DNA from: Ectobacillus panaciterrae DSM 19096
GTDB taxonomy: Bacteria > Bacillota > Bacilli > Bacillales > Bacillaceae_G
Direction: 5' to 3'
Length of the DNA stretch: 64,000 bases
NCBI RefSeq assembly: GCF_000430785.1
Contig: NZ_KE387246.1
Coordinates: 62,001 to 126,000 of the forward strand
Shown here: piece after piece, positions 47,377-57,375 of the stretch
Position numbering within the stretch: the stretch's first letter is position 1
How the letters are laid out: each line of letters opens with the position of its first letter
Position numbers and translations under genes: made by a program
Notes under the pieces: model-generated
What the model saw: the letters and a program-made list of their open reading frames with translations, nothing else
Told to the model about the DNA's origin: nothing
The model's database searches: none

Positions 47377-48273
47377 ATGCAATTTGTAACGGCAAAAAAA
47401 GAAGAAAAGGTGTTTGTGGGGATTGTGGACGAATCTTTTCGAACAGTGCTGCACATGAGAGAAGCACAAAAAGCGATGGGTGGGAAAGTGACCATTCCCA
47501 TTACCATGGCAGAGTGCATAGAAGCAGGAGAGGCTTTCATAAAGCAAGCAGAAGAAGTTATGAAGTGGGCCAAAGAACAAGAAAAGCCAGCCGGCCAGTA
47601 TACGCTAGAAGAAGTGAAGTTGTTGGCACCGATTCCGCGGCCGCGAAAAAATATTATATGTGTCGGAAAGAATTATAAAGAACACGCCCTTGAAATGGGC
47701 AGCGATAAACCAGAGCATATTATTTTTTTTACGAAAGCTCCCACAACTGTGGTCGGACAGCATGATTACATCCATAGCTATCCGCATTTAACGCATGAAT
47801 TGGATTATGAGGGTGAACTGGCTGTTGTAATCGGAAAGAAGGGAAAAAGCATTTCTGCCGAAGAGGCGCTTTCGCATGTATTCGGCTATACAATTGTCAA
47901 TGATATTACCGCGCGTGATATTCAAAGCCGCCATAAGCAATTTTTTCTTGGAAAAAGCTTCGATACGTTTTGTCCGATGGGACCGATTCTTGTCCACCGT
48001 ACAAGGATTGAAAGCCCGGATGATTTAGTAATTGAAACGAAGGTGAATGGAGAAGTGCGGCAATCATCCCGTACGTCAGAAATGCTGTTTCACATTGCAG
48101 AAATCATTTCTGTTTTAAGTCAAGGAATGACGCTGGAGCCAGGAGACATCATCGCGACAGGAACGCCTGCCGGTGTCGGAAAAGGCTTTCAGCCGCCGCG
48201 CTTTTTAAAGCCGGGAGATGTAGTGGAAGTAACAGTAGAGAAGATTGGCACGCTGCGAAATACTGTGAAATAG
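47377..48273 (+). CDS. yisK: Fumarylacetoacetate hydrolase family protein YisK
   Basis: 298 residues; N-terminal small domain and FAH domain (APIPRPRKNIICVGKNYKEHA, then DYEGELAVVIGK, FGYTIVNDITARDIQ, GDIIATGTPAGVGKG) with metal Glu and Asp residues. B. subtilis YisK is an oxaloacetate decarboxylase linked to cell-envelope elongation. ATG at 47377 follows GGAG; further upstream starts lack support. Confidence 0.92.
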   Translation: MQFVTAKKEEKVFVGIVDESFRTVLHMREAQKAMGGKVTIPITMAECIEAGEAFIKQAEEVMKWAKEQEKPAGQYTLEEVKLLAPIPRPRKNIICVGKNYKEHALEMGSDKPEHIIFFTKAPTTVVGQHDYIHSYPHLTHELDYEGELAVVIGKKGKSISAEEALSHVFGYTIVNDITARDIQSRHKQFFLGKSFDTFCPMGPILVHRTRIESPDDLVIETKVNGEVRQSSRTSEMLFHIAEIISVLSQGMTLEPGDIIATGTPAGVGKGFQPPRFLKPGDVVEVTVEKIGTLRNTVK

Positions 48274-48307
48274 AGAGCGGATTCTCCTTAGGGAGAATCC
48301 GTTTCGT
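48274..48307 (+). terminator. Hairpin after yisK
   Basis: CGGATTCTCC pairs with GGAGAATCCG, followed by TTTCG. The T tail is short. Confidence 0.65.
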
Positions 48308-48344
48308 ATATAAGGATAAGAAAGTATAAAACTGGAGACATGTC

Positions 48345-48382
48345 TGGTTCTGCACCTGAGCGAGCCGGTTGCGCTTTTCTTA
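48345..48382 (-). repeat. Family-1 hairpin repeat, partial copy
   Basis: Only one terminus remains (TGGTTCTGCACCTGAGCGAG then CCGGTTGCGCTTTTCTT). Between yisK and yisL. Confidence 0.7.
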
Positions 48383-48475
48383 TCCATTACCGTAAATAAT
48401 GAAGAAGAATCATTTCGCGAAATAAGCTGGACATGATATGATGTAAAAGGAATTGATCATTAAAGGAGGATTTAT

Positions 48476-48850
48476 ATGACAACACATTGGCACATTACGT
48501 CATGGATGATTGGGATTATCGTATTTTTTGCTGCATATGCTATGTACAAAAATAGAAATCCAAAAGCGAAAATCGTACATATGATTGACCGTCTCATGTA
48601 TATTGTCATCATCGTAACAGGCTTTTTGCTGTATGTGCCTGTTATGAAATATGGCAGCGGAACTGACCATATGTGGTACGGCTTTAAAATGCTGGCAGGT
48701 ATCTGGGTAATCGGTTCTATGGAAATGGTGCTAATCCGGACAAGCAAAGGGAAAAGCACAAACGGCGCTTGGATTCAATTTGTCATTGCTATTCTCGTTG
48801 TGCTGTATCTTGGATTGCGTCTTCCGCAAGGCTGGCATCCATTCGCATAA
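48476..48850 (+). CDS. yisL: YisL family (UPF0344/DUF1516) membrane protein
   Basis: 124 residues, four membrane helices, with HWHITSWMIGIIVFF, MIDRLMYIVIIVTGFLLY and GFKMLAGIWVIGSMEM. AAAGGAGG precedes the ATG. Length close to B. subtilis YisL (118). Function unknown. Confidence 0.9.
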   Translation: MTTHWHITSWMIGIIVFFAAYAMYKNRNPKAKIVHMIDRLMYIVIIVTGFLLYVPVMKYGSGTDHMWYGFKMLAGIWVIGSMEMVLIRTSKGKSTNGAWIQFVIAILVVLYLGLRLPQGWHPFA

Positions 48851-48885
48851 AAAAACTGCCTGAAAACGGGCAGTTTTTTTATTTT
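48849..48885. terminator. Bidirectional terminator between yisL and yisN
   Basis: AAAAAACTGCC pairs with GGCAGTTTTTT around a 7-8-base loop, usable on both strands. Confidence 0.9.
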
Positions 48886-49430
48886 GTGACGGATATACAA
48901 CTGCCATCAGCCTTTGTAAAAGAAAATACATCTTTTCTCGTATGCATATCCCTTATGTAATGATGATGGAGCGAGCAAATCATGTCTCCGTTGTCATAGA
49001 CTATGAAATTTACCCCTTGCCGTGGATATTTCGTCACCTGGAAAAATAAAAAGTTATGACAGTAGATGCTGTCATATAAGGAGTACTCTAATTTTTCTAG
49101 CGTTTCTATAAAAACACCAAATGCTTCATCAGACAATTCTTGCAGCCATTCGCTATATACATATTGTAGCTTTTTGCGGACGCGAATCATTTCTCCGTTT
49201 TGCAGCGGATGTATGTCGTTGTCGATTTTCAGTAAATCATCCTCATAAAAGCGGGCGGGCAGCCAATGATTGTTATACAGGATTTCAAAATCATCTTCTA
49301 TTACATCCCCAAGTAAAAACGCTTCGTCACTTTCTTCTTCAAAAAATACCCATTCTTCATTGATGTATTCCACGTTTCCGATCGTGTGTGCACGCGGCTG
49401 GCTGTGCATGATGTGATAGCGATTTTTCAT
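48879..49430 (-). CDS. yisN: DUF2777 protein (YisN-like)
   Basis: 183 residues, acidic, soluble, with the SQPRAHTIGNVEYINEEWVF start and the C-terminal part YDNGDMICSLHHHY. AGGAGGCC precedes the ATG. Position between yisL and asnO matches yisN. Function unknown. Confidence 0.75.
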   Translation of the reverse strand: MKNRYHIMHSQPRAHTIGNVEYINEEWVFFEEESDEAFLLGDVIEDDFEILYNNHWLPARFYEDDLLKIDNDIHPLQNGEMIRVRKKLQYVYSEWLQELSDEAFGVFIETLEKLEYSLYDSIYCHNFLFFQVTKYPRQGVNFIVYDNGDMICSLHHHYIRDMHTRKDVFSFTKADGSCISVTK

Positions 49431-49587
49431 AAAGGCCTCCTTGCATCGTTTCTGTCCTTGTTATAGACAGTTCTGGCGCAATTTAAACAAACAAAAAAAC
49501 GAATGCACCCGTCTTTGCATTTGGGCATACAATGAAAGCAACTTGCAGTGTAAGGAAGTTCATTTTCATAGTGAAAGGATGAGAAAC

Positions 49588-51432
49588 ATGTGTGGAATTA
49601 CTGGTTGGATTGATTACGGCCGTTCTTTGCTGCATGAGAAGGAAATTGTTGCAAACATGGCGTGCACGCTGTCCAAACGCGGACCTGACGATACGAATGT
49701 ATGGACGACAACGCACGCGGCATTTGGCCATAAACGTCTCGTTGTAGTTGATCCGGAGGGCGGCAAACAGCCGATGACGCGAACGAAGCAGCATGCGTAT
49801 ACGATTTGTTATAACGGAGAGCTGTATAATACAGAGGATTTACGTAAAGAGCTGCTGCAAAGAGGATACACGTTTCAAGGGCATTCCGACACAGAGGTGC
49901 TGCTGACGGCTTATATAGAATGGGAAGAAAAGTGCGTGGACTATTTAAACGGTATTTTCGCGTTTGCCGTTTGGGATGCAGGCAAAGAAAAGATGTTTAT
50001 CGCTCGCGACCGACTAGGCGTGAAGCCGTTGTTTTATAAAGAAGATGCAAAGCGGCTGCTGTTCGGTTCTGAATTAAAAGCAATTTTGGCACACCCGGAA
50101 GTAAAAGCGGAAGTGACACATGAAGGCTTATCGGAAGTATTAGGTTTAGGGCCTTCCCGTTCTCCAGGGCACGGTATATTCGCGGGTGTGAAAGAATTGC
50201 GTCCCGGGCATGCTCTGACGTTTTCAAAGGACGGTCTGAAGGTATGGCGATACTGGAATGTGAAAAGCGAACAGCATACGGACAGCTTTGATGTGACAGT
50301 GGAAAAAGTTCACTTTTTATTAAAAGATGCGATTACGAGACAGCTCGTATCGGATGTTCCTCTTTGTACATTTTTATCAGGCGGCGTAGATTCCAGTGCG
50401 ATTACAGCCTTTGCTGCAATGGCATACGAGCAAGAGGGGAAAGATGCGCTCCACACGTACTCTATTGATTATGAGGATAATGAAAAATATTTTAAATCCA
50501 ATGCATTTCAGCCAAATTCCGACGGTCCATGGATTGAGCTTATGTCTCAAACATTCGGAACGAACCATCACCGCTGCGTCATTTCCAACGAAGATTTGGC
50601 GAAGCATTTAACAGAGGCAGTCATTGTCAGGGATTTGCCGGGAATGGCGGATATAGATTCTTCTTTATTATGGTTCTGCCGTGAAATTAAGAAGGACTTT
50701 GTCGTGAGTCTATCTGGAGAATGTGCAGATGAGATTTTCGGAGGCTATCCATGGTTTTATAGAGAAGATGATTTGCAGTCTAGCAATTTTCCATGGATGC
50801 GTTCGACACAAGCGCGTGAAAACTTACTGAAGCAGGAATGGAGAGAGAAGCTGAAGCTGCGTGAGTACGTGCAGCAGCGTTACGATGAAACGGTGAAAGA
50901 AACGCCTGCATTAGAAGGCGAAAGTCCGTTAGAAGCAAAAAGACGTCAGCTGTTTTATTTAAATATGGTTTGGTTCATGACAACACTTTTGGACCGGAAA
51001 GACCGCATGAGCATGGGCGCAAGTCTAGAAGTGCGCGTGCCGTTTGCAGATCATCGTCTCGTGGAATACGCCTGGAATATTCCTTGGGCTATGAAAATGT
51101 ATAACAATCGGGAGAAAGGATTGCTTCGCAAAGCGCTTGAAGGCGTGCTCCCGGAAGATGTGCTGTACCGAAAGAAAAGCCCGTATCCGAAGACGCACAA
51201 TCCGCATTATACAAAGGCGGTTACACAGTGGCTGACTTCATTGCTGCAGGATAAAAATTCCGTGCTGCATGAATTCTTTAATCGTGATCAGCTTAATAGC
51301 CTCATTGCAACGGAAGGAAAAACGTTTACGGTTCCATGGTTCGGGCAATTGATGACAGGACCGCAGCTTCTCGCGCATTTGGCGCAGATACACGTTTGGT
51401 TCGATCATTACAATATTTCTATTAAGGAGTAA
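49588..51432 (+). CDS. asnO: Asparagine synthase (glutamine-hydrolysing), AsnO type
   Basis: 614 residues, the same as B. subtilis AsnO. Catalytic Cys2 in MCGITGWIDYG (glutaminase domain) and PPi-loop LSGGVDSS (synthetase domain) near 50380. ATG at 49588 is required to expose Cys2 and is preceded by GAAAGGATGAG; a longer reading from 49441 is not compatible. In B. subtilis asnO is used in sporulation. Confidence 0.95.
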   Translation: MCGITGWIDYGRSLLHEKEIVANMACTLSKRGPDDTNVWTTTHAAFGHKRLVVVDPEGGKQPMTRTKQHAYTICYNGELYNTEDLRKELLQRGYTFQGHSDTEVLLTAYIEWEEKCVDYLNGIFAFAVWDAGKEKMFIARDRLGVKPLFYKEDAKRLLFGSELKAILAHPEVKAEVTHEGLSEVLGLGPSRSPGHGIFAGVKELRPGHALTFSKDGLKVWRYWNVKSEQHTDSFDVTVEKVHFLLKDAITRQLVSDVPLCTFLSGGVDSSAITAFAAMAYEQEGKDALHTYSIDYEDNEKYFKSNAFQPNSDGPWIELMSQTFGTNHHRCVISNEDLAKHLTEAVIVRDLPGMADIDSSLLWFCREIKKDFVVSLSGECADEIFGGYPWFYREDDLQSSNFPWMRSTQARENLLKQEWREKLKLREYVQQRYDETVKETPALEGESPLEAKRRQLFYLNMVWFMTTLLDRKDRMSMGASLEVRVPFADHRLVEYAWNIPWAMKMYNNREKGLLRKALEGVLPEDVLYRKKSPYPKTHNPHYTKAVTQWLTSLLQDKNSVLHEFFNRDQLNSLIATEGKTFTVPWFGQLMTGPQLLAHLAQIHVWFDHYNISIKE

Positions 51433-51433
51433 G

Positions 51434-51459
51434 ACAGCCGTGATGGCTGTCTTTTTTTT
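51434..51459 (+). terminator. Terminator of asnO
   Basis: GACAGCC pairs with GGCTGTC, followed by TTTTTTTT. Confidence 0.9.
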
Positions 51460-51505
51460 GAGTGAAATTTTGTATAAGTTTTTTATAATATTTACATAAT
51501 GAAAG

Positions 51506-51534
51506 AGCTGTGGAGTGTTCCACAGCTCTTCTTA
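51506..51534. repeat. Perfect inverted repeat beside family-2 copy C
   Basis: AGAGCTGTGGA pairs with TCCACAGCTCT around GTGT (11-bp stem). It abuts the repeat element, with no gene nearby that needs a terminator. Confidence 0.6.
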
Positions 51535-51719
51535 TATATACAAGTGAATAAAAAAGCCGTCTTTTTATAGTGGGGAGAGATCATCCGGCGACGTGCAGAA
51601 GCGGTCAAACCTTTGTAGTGGTTCATGCAAGGGTAAACCAGAGAGAAGAAGCATACCATACTCCCTTTTCGTTGCACATCGCACATGGAAATGTCGAAAT
51701 TATCATTCACTCATATATA
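51535..51719 (-). repeat. Family-2 interspersed repeat, copy C
   Basis: 185 bp in minus orientation, bounded by TATATACAAGTGAAT and ATTCACTCATATATA, which are inverted repeats. Core and reading frame match copies A and B. Directly followed by a family-1 element. Confidence 0.9.
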
Positions 51720-51769
51720 GCTCCACCGGCTAGGTGCTGCCACCTGAGCGAGCCGGTGGAGCTTTTCTT
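51719..51769 (-). repeat. Family-1 hairpin repeat, internally deleted copy
   Basis: Only the two termini remain: AGCTCCACCGGCTAGG and CGAGCCGGTGGAGCTTTTCTT, giving a compact hairpin. On the minus strand it starts at the glnK stop codon and could act as its terminator. Confidence 0.8.
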
Positions 51770-52134
51770 TATGCTTCATCATTTTGCAAGGCCTGACAGC
51801 CTTCTTCGCCTGTACGAATTTTAATAGCATTGGCAATTTCATAAATGAAGATTTTGCCGTCGCCTGGTTTTCCGGTTTTTAATATGCGCTTGGCGGTGTC
51901 TACTACGTCTTGGACCGGCACCTTGCATACAACGATTTCTATTTTAATGCGTTCGTGCATACTAATCTCTCTTTTTACTCCGCGGTATACTTCTGTAAAG
52001 CCTTTTTGCAATCCGCAGCCTAATACGTTTGAAACAGTAATACCGCTTACGCCGATTTTCGCCAGCTCTTGCTTAAACTCTTCAAACTTTGTAGGACGTG
52101 TAATAATCTCGATTTTCGTCAGCTTGTCGCTCAT
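51769..52134 (-). CDS. glnK: PII-like nitrogen regulatory protein GlnK/NrgB
   Basis: 121 residues. PII fold with T-loop region GLQKGFTEVYRGVKRE and the ATP-binding C-part VQDVVDTAKRILKTGKPGDGK. Binds AmtB and, in Bacillus, TnrA. GAGGGTGAT precedes the ATG, 15 bp after amtB. Confidence 0.94.
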   Translation of the reverse strand: MSDKLTKIEIITRPTKFEEFKQELAKIGVSGITVSNVLGCGLQKGFTEVYRGVKREISMHERIKIEIVVCKVPVQDVVDTAKRILKTGKPGDGKIFIYEIANAIKIRTGEEGCQALQNDEA

Positions 52135-52149
52135 ATCATCACCCTCTTC

Positions 52150-53382
52150 TTATAAACTTTCATGATATGCTTTTTCGCCATGCATGGAGATGTCAAGACC
52201 GAGTGCTTCTTCTTCTTCATTGGCACGTACAGGTATTACGAGACTAATAGCTTTGATGATTAAAAATGTTGCGACTGCAGCGAACACATATGTTGCGCCA
52301 ATGGCAATCGCTTGTTTTCCTAATAAAGCTGCATTGCCGTAGAAGAGACCGTCAGCCCCTGCTTCGTTTACACTTTTTGTTGCGAACAAGCCTGTTGCGA
52401 TGCCGCCCCAAGTTCCGCCGATGCCATGGCAGCCGAATGCGTCAAGCGCATCATCGTAGCCGAGCTTTTTCTTCATATAGAATACGGCAAAGTAGCAAAT
52501 CGCTCCGCCAAGAAAACCGATAACAATAGAAGAAATTGGTGTAACAAATCCGCAGGCCGGCGTGATTGCGACAAGGCCGGATATGGCGCCGCTCACTGCG
52601 CCGAGAACAGTCGGTTTTTTTGTGAAAATCCATTCGCATACAACCCAGGAGATTGCGGCCATTGCAGCTGCAGTGTTTGTGTTGATGAAGGCAGTTAAAG
52701 CTACATCGTTTAGTGTAAGTGCGCTTCCTACGTTAAAACCAAACCAGCCAAACCATAGAAGTCCTGCGCCGAGCACTGTAAACGGCAGATGGTGCGGTGC
52801 TGATGCGTGTGCATCTTTTCGTTTGCCGAGATAGATTGCGAGAACAAGACCGGACACGCCGGATGTAATATGAACAACGTTTCCGCCTGCAAAGTCAAGT
52901 GCGCCGAGTTCGCGCAGCCAGCCGCCTACACCCCATACCCAGTGAGCAACCGGATCATATACAATTGTTGTCCAAAGAAGAATGAAGACGATGAAAGCGG
53001 AAAATCTCATGCGCTCCGCGAATGCTCCGGAAATTAAAGCTGGTGTCAAGATTGCGAACATAAGCTGGAACATCATAAATAAGTTATGAGGAAGCGTGGC
53101 GCTGTAGTCCTTGTTCGGAGCGAACGTTACATCTTTAAGTCCGATCCAATCGAGCCCGCCGATTAAGCCTTTCCAGTCAGGGCCGAAAGAAAGAGAGTAT
53201 CCGATTAAAATCCATTGAATAGACACGATAGCCATTGCCCCATAGCTGTGCATCGTAGTACTCAATACGTTTTTGCTTTTTACCATCCCGCCGTAAAACA
53301 ATGCAAGTCCTGGTGTCATCAACATAACCATTACCGTAGCCAAAAAGAGAAAGACCGTATCGCCGATATTAATACCTGCCAT
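52150..53382 (-). CDS. amtB: Ammonium transporter AmtB/NrgA
   Basis: 410 residues with 11 membrane helices; motifs MTPGLALFYGGMV, HITSGVSGLV and DAFGCHGIGGTWGG (pore His). ATG at 53382 follows GGAGGAG; an upstream ATG at 53403 is less well placed. First gene of amtB-glnK, downstream of a TnrA-type site, so expected to be induced on nitrogen limitation. Confidence 0.95.
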   Translation of the reverse strand: MAGINIGDTVFLFLATVMVMLMTPGLALFYGGMVKSKNVLSTTMHSYGAMAIVSIQWILIGYSLSFGPDWKGLIGGLDWIGLKDVTFAPNKDYSATLPHNLFMMFQLMFAILTPALISGAFAERMRFSAFIVFILLWTTIVYDPVAHWVWGVGGWLRELGALDFAGGNVVHITSGVSGLVLAIYLGKRKDAHASAPHHLPFTVLGAGLLWFGWFGFNVGSALTLNDVALTAFINTNTAAAMAAISWVVCEWIFTKKPTVLGAVSGAISGLVAITPACGFVTPISSIVIGFLGGAICYFAVFYMKKKLGYDDALDAFGCHGIGGTWGGIATGLFATKSVNEAGADGLFYGNAALLGKQAIAIGATYVFAAVATFLIIKAISLVIPVRANEEEEALGLDISMHGEKAYHESL

Positions 53383-53460
53383 CTTGTAACTCCTCCGTTT
53401 CATATAAATTTCGTAAAGCGTTAGAAAAAAAACAATAAGTTCGTAAATTAGTATTTCTTA

Positions 53461-53477
53461 TGTTAGGTTTCCTAACA
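53461..53477. promoter_or_regulatory. TnrA/GlnR box upstream of amtB
   Basis: TGTTAGGTTTCCTAACA, a 17-bp palindrome fitting TGTNA-N7-TNACA, 79 bp before the amtB start. Confidence 0.8.
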
Positions 53478-53578
53478 CTATATGTTATATTTAGTATCAT
53501 ATTCAATTTACCTAAAGTTTGCAAGACTAAATTATCGAAAAAATGTAAAAATTACATTGTGAATGAGCCTGATTTATT

Positions 53579-53592
53579 TGAAAACGCTAACA
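53579..53592. promoter_or_regulatory. cre site in the amtB upstream region
   Basis: TGAAAACGCTAACA fits the relaxed CcpA consensus TGWAANCGNTNWCA at every position. About 100 bp upstream of the TnrA box and downstream of the GH13 gene terminators; target unclear. Confidence 0.5.
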
Positions 53593-53637
53593 CATGTAAT
53601 AAAACATGACATGTATGCATAGTGCGTTTATTTGCAT

Positions 53638-53686
53638 AAAAATAAAACCCTTAAGCTCCTGCACAGGAACTTAAGGGTTTTATAAT
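53638..53686. terminator. Hairpin terminator (outer)
   Basis: AAAACCCTTAAG pairs with CTTAAGGGTTTT around a 14-base loop that contains CTCCTG. Symmetric, usable on both strands. Confidence 0.8.
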
Positions 53687-53701
53687 TTATGTTTTGAAAA
53701 A

Positions 53702-53728
53702 GGGAACCTGTCGAGGTTCCCTTTTGCT
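53702..53728 (-). terminator. Terminator of the GH13 gene
   Basis: GGGAACCT pairs with AGGTTCCC; on the minus strand it is followed by TTTTTC. Confidence 0.85.
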
Positions 53729-53729
53729 A

Positions 53730-55965
<2,236 letters not shown>

Positions 55966-57213
55966 ATGAAGAAAGCATTATCCTTATTAACTATATCTGT
56001 TTTAGCAGCTAGTATGCTCGTTGCTTGCGAATCGAAAGACGGTGATAAAAAAGCTGCTGGGGATAAAGATGCAGCCGACAAGACCCTTATAGTTTGGGAA
56101 GATAAGGACAAGAAAATCGGTTTAATGAGTGCTGTTGCAAAGTTTGAAAAAGAAAACAACGTCACAATAAAAGTAAAAGAAATCAGCATGAAAAAGCAAT
56201 TGAAGCTGCTTCGTCTTGACGGTCCTGCCGGAACAGGAGCGGATGTATTTACAATTCCGTATGACCAAATCGGTGGTGCGGTAACAGAAGGATTAATCAG
56301 TGAATTAAAAGTTGATTCATCTGTGACAAATAAATATACTGAGTCTGCAATTCAAGCAGAAACTTATAATGGCAAACTATATGGTCTTCCAAAAGCAATT
56401 GAAACAGCTGTATTTATCTATAATAAAAAGTTAATGCCAAATGCTCCAGCTACAATGGACGAGGTTTATAACTTCGCTAAAGGTTTCACAAAGAACGGTA
56501 ACTACGGCTTCCTTGCACCTTGGAATAACTTTTACTTTGCGTATGGTCCAATCGGCGGTTTCGGCGGATATGTATTTGAGCAAAAAGATGGAATATACGA
56601 TCCTACTAAGCTTGGGGTGAACAACGACGGCGCAGTAACAGGCGCAGACTACATTCGAAAATGGTATAAAGAAGGGCTATTCCCGAAAGAAATCATCGGT
56701 GAAAAGGGTGGAACACAAATGGATGACTTATTCACTAGCGGAAAAGCAGCTTCTATGATTTCCAACCGATGGTCATTTCCGTATAAAGCAGCGAACATCG
56801 ATTACGGTGTAGCTCCGCTTCCGAAGCTTCCTAACGGCGAGCCGCAGAAATCTTTCATAGGCGTTACAGGGTGGCACGTATCTTCTTACTCTAAAAACAA
56901 AGATCTTGCAGTTAAGTTCGTAGAATTTATTACAAATGAAGAAAATGCGAAAATTCGTTTTGAGAAAACAAAAGAAATTCCGCCGATAAAAGCATTGGCT
57001 AACGATCCAAGTATCGCTGAAGATCCAGGTGTAAAAGCTGTGGCTGCACAATCTAAATATGCAGTTCTAATGCCGAATAACTTAGAAATGGACAAAGTAT
57101 GGAAGCCTGCTAATGACGCTCTTCAATTAATCGTGACCGGCAAATCAGAGCCTAAAAGAGCTCTTGACGAAGCGGTGAAGCAAATCGGGACAAATATCAA
57201 AATAAATTACTAA
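55966..57213 (+). CDS. malE: Maltose/maltodextrin ABC transporter substrate-binding lipoprotein
   Basis: 415 residues. Lipobox LVAC (Cys21), then a charged linker (KDGDKKAAGDKDAADK) and a family-1 solute-binding domain (LIVWEDKDKKIG start, GADVFTIPYDQIG, GVTGWHVSSYSKN). Similar to B. subtilis MdxE. GGGAGAGGGG upstream of the ATG. The permease genes that should follow are missing except for a scrap of malG, so transport through this protein would need permeases from elsewhere. Confidence 0.9.
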   Translation: MKKALSLLTISVLAASMLVACESKDGDKKAAGDKDAADKTLIVWEDKDKKIGLMSAVAKFEKENNVTIKVKEISMKKQLKLLRLDGPAGTGADVFTIPYDQIGGAVTEGLISELKVDSSVTNKYTESAIQAETYNGKLYGLPKAIETAVFIYNKKLMPNAPATMDEVYNFAKGFTKNGNYGFLAPWNNFYFAYGPIGGFGGYVFEQKDGIYDPTKLGVNNDGAVTGADYIRKWYKEGLFPKEIIGEKGGTQMDDLFTSGKAASMISNRWSFPYKAANIDYGVAPLPKLPNGEPQKSFIGVTGWHVSSYSKNKDLAVKFVEFITNEENAKIRFEKTKEIPPIKALANDPSIAEDPGVKAVAAQSKYAVLMPNNLEMDKVWKPANDALQLIVTGKSEPKRALDEAVKQIGTNIKINY

Positions 57214-57251
57214 AAGTAATGAAACTGTGAAACAGAAATGAATTCACGAAA

Positions 57252-57350
57252 TTTTCCGTAAGGTCTGTCCTAATTGCAGTTCCAATTGCTATACTATTCT
57301 TGTCATTGCAAAAGTACTTCAGTTCAACAGCTGGGGGTACGAAAAAGAAT
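57252..57350 (+). pseudogene. malG: Remnant of the malG permease C-terminus
   Basis: One frame reads SVLIAVPIAILFLSLQKYF and then STAGGTKK, closely matching the last transmembrane helix and tail of MalG-type permeases (typical ending LQRYFVSGLTAGxxKG). No start or upstream part remains: malE ends only 38 bp before. This implies deletion of malF and most of malG. Confidence 0.7.
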
Positions 57351-57375
57351 AGTGGGGGAGGAAGGAGGAGCGGAG

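Noticed and set aside
57274-57375. Longer N-terminus for the alpha-amylase
   Set aside because: The added residues lie out of frame with, and inside, the malG remnant; the ATG at 57376 has the ribosome-binding site and starts a proper signal peptide.
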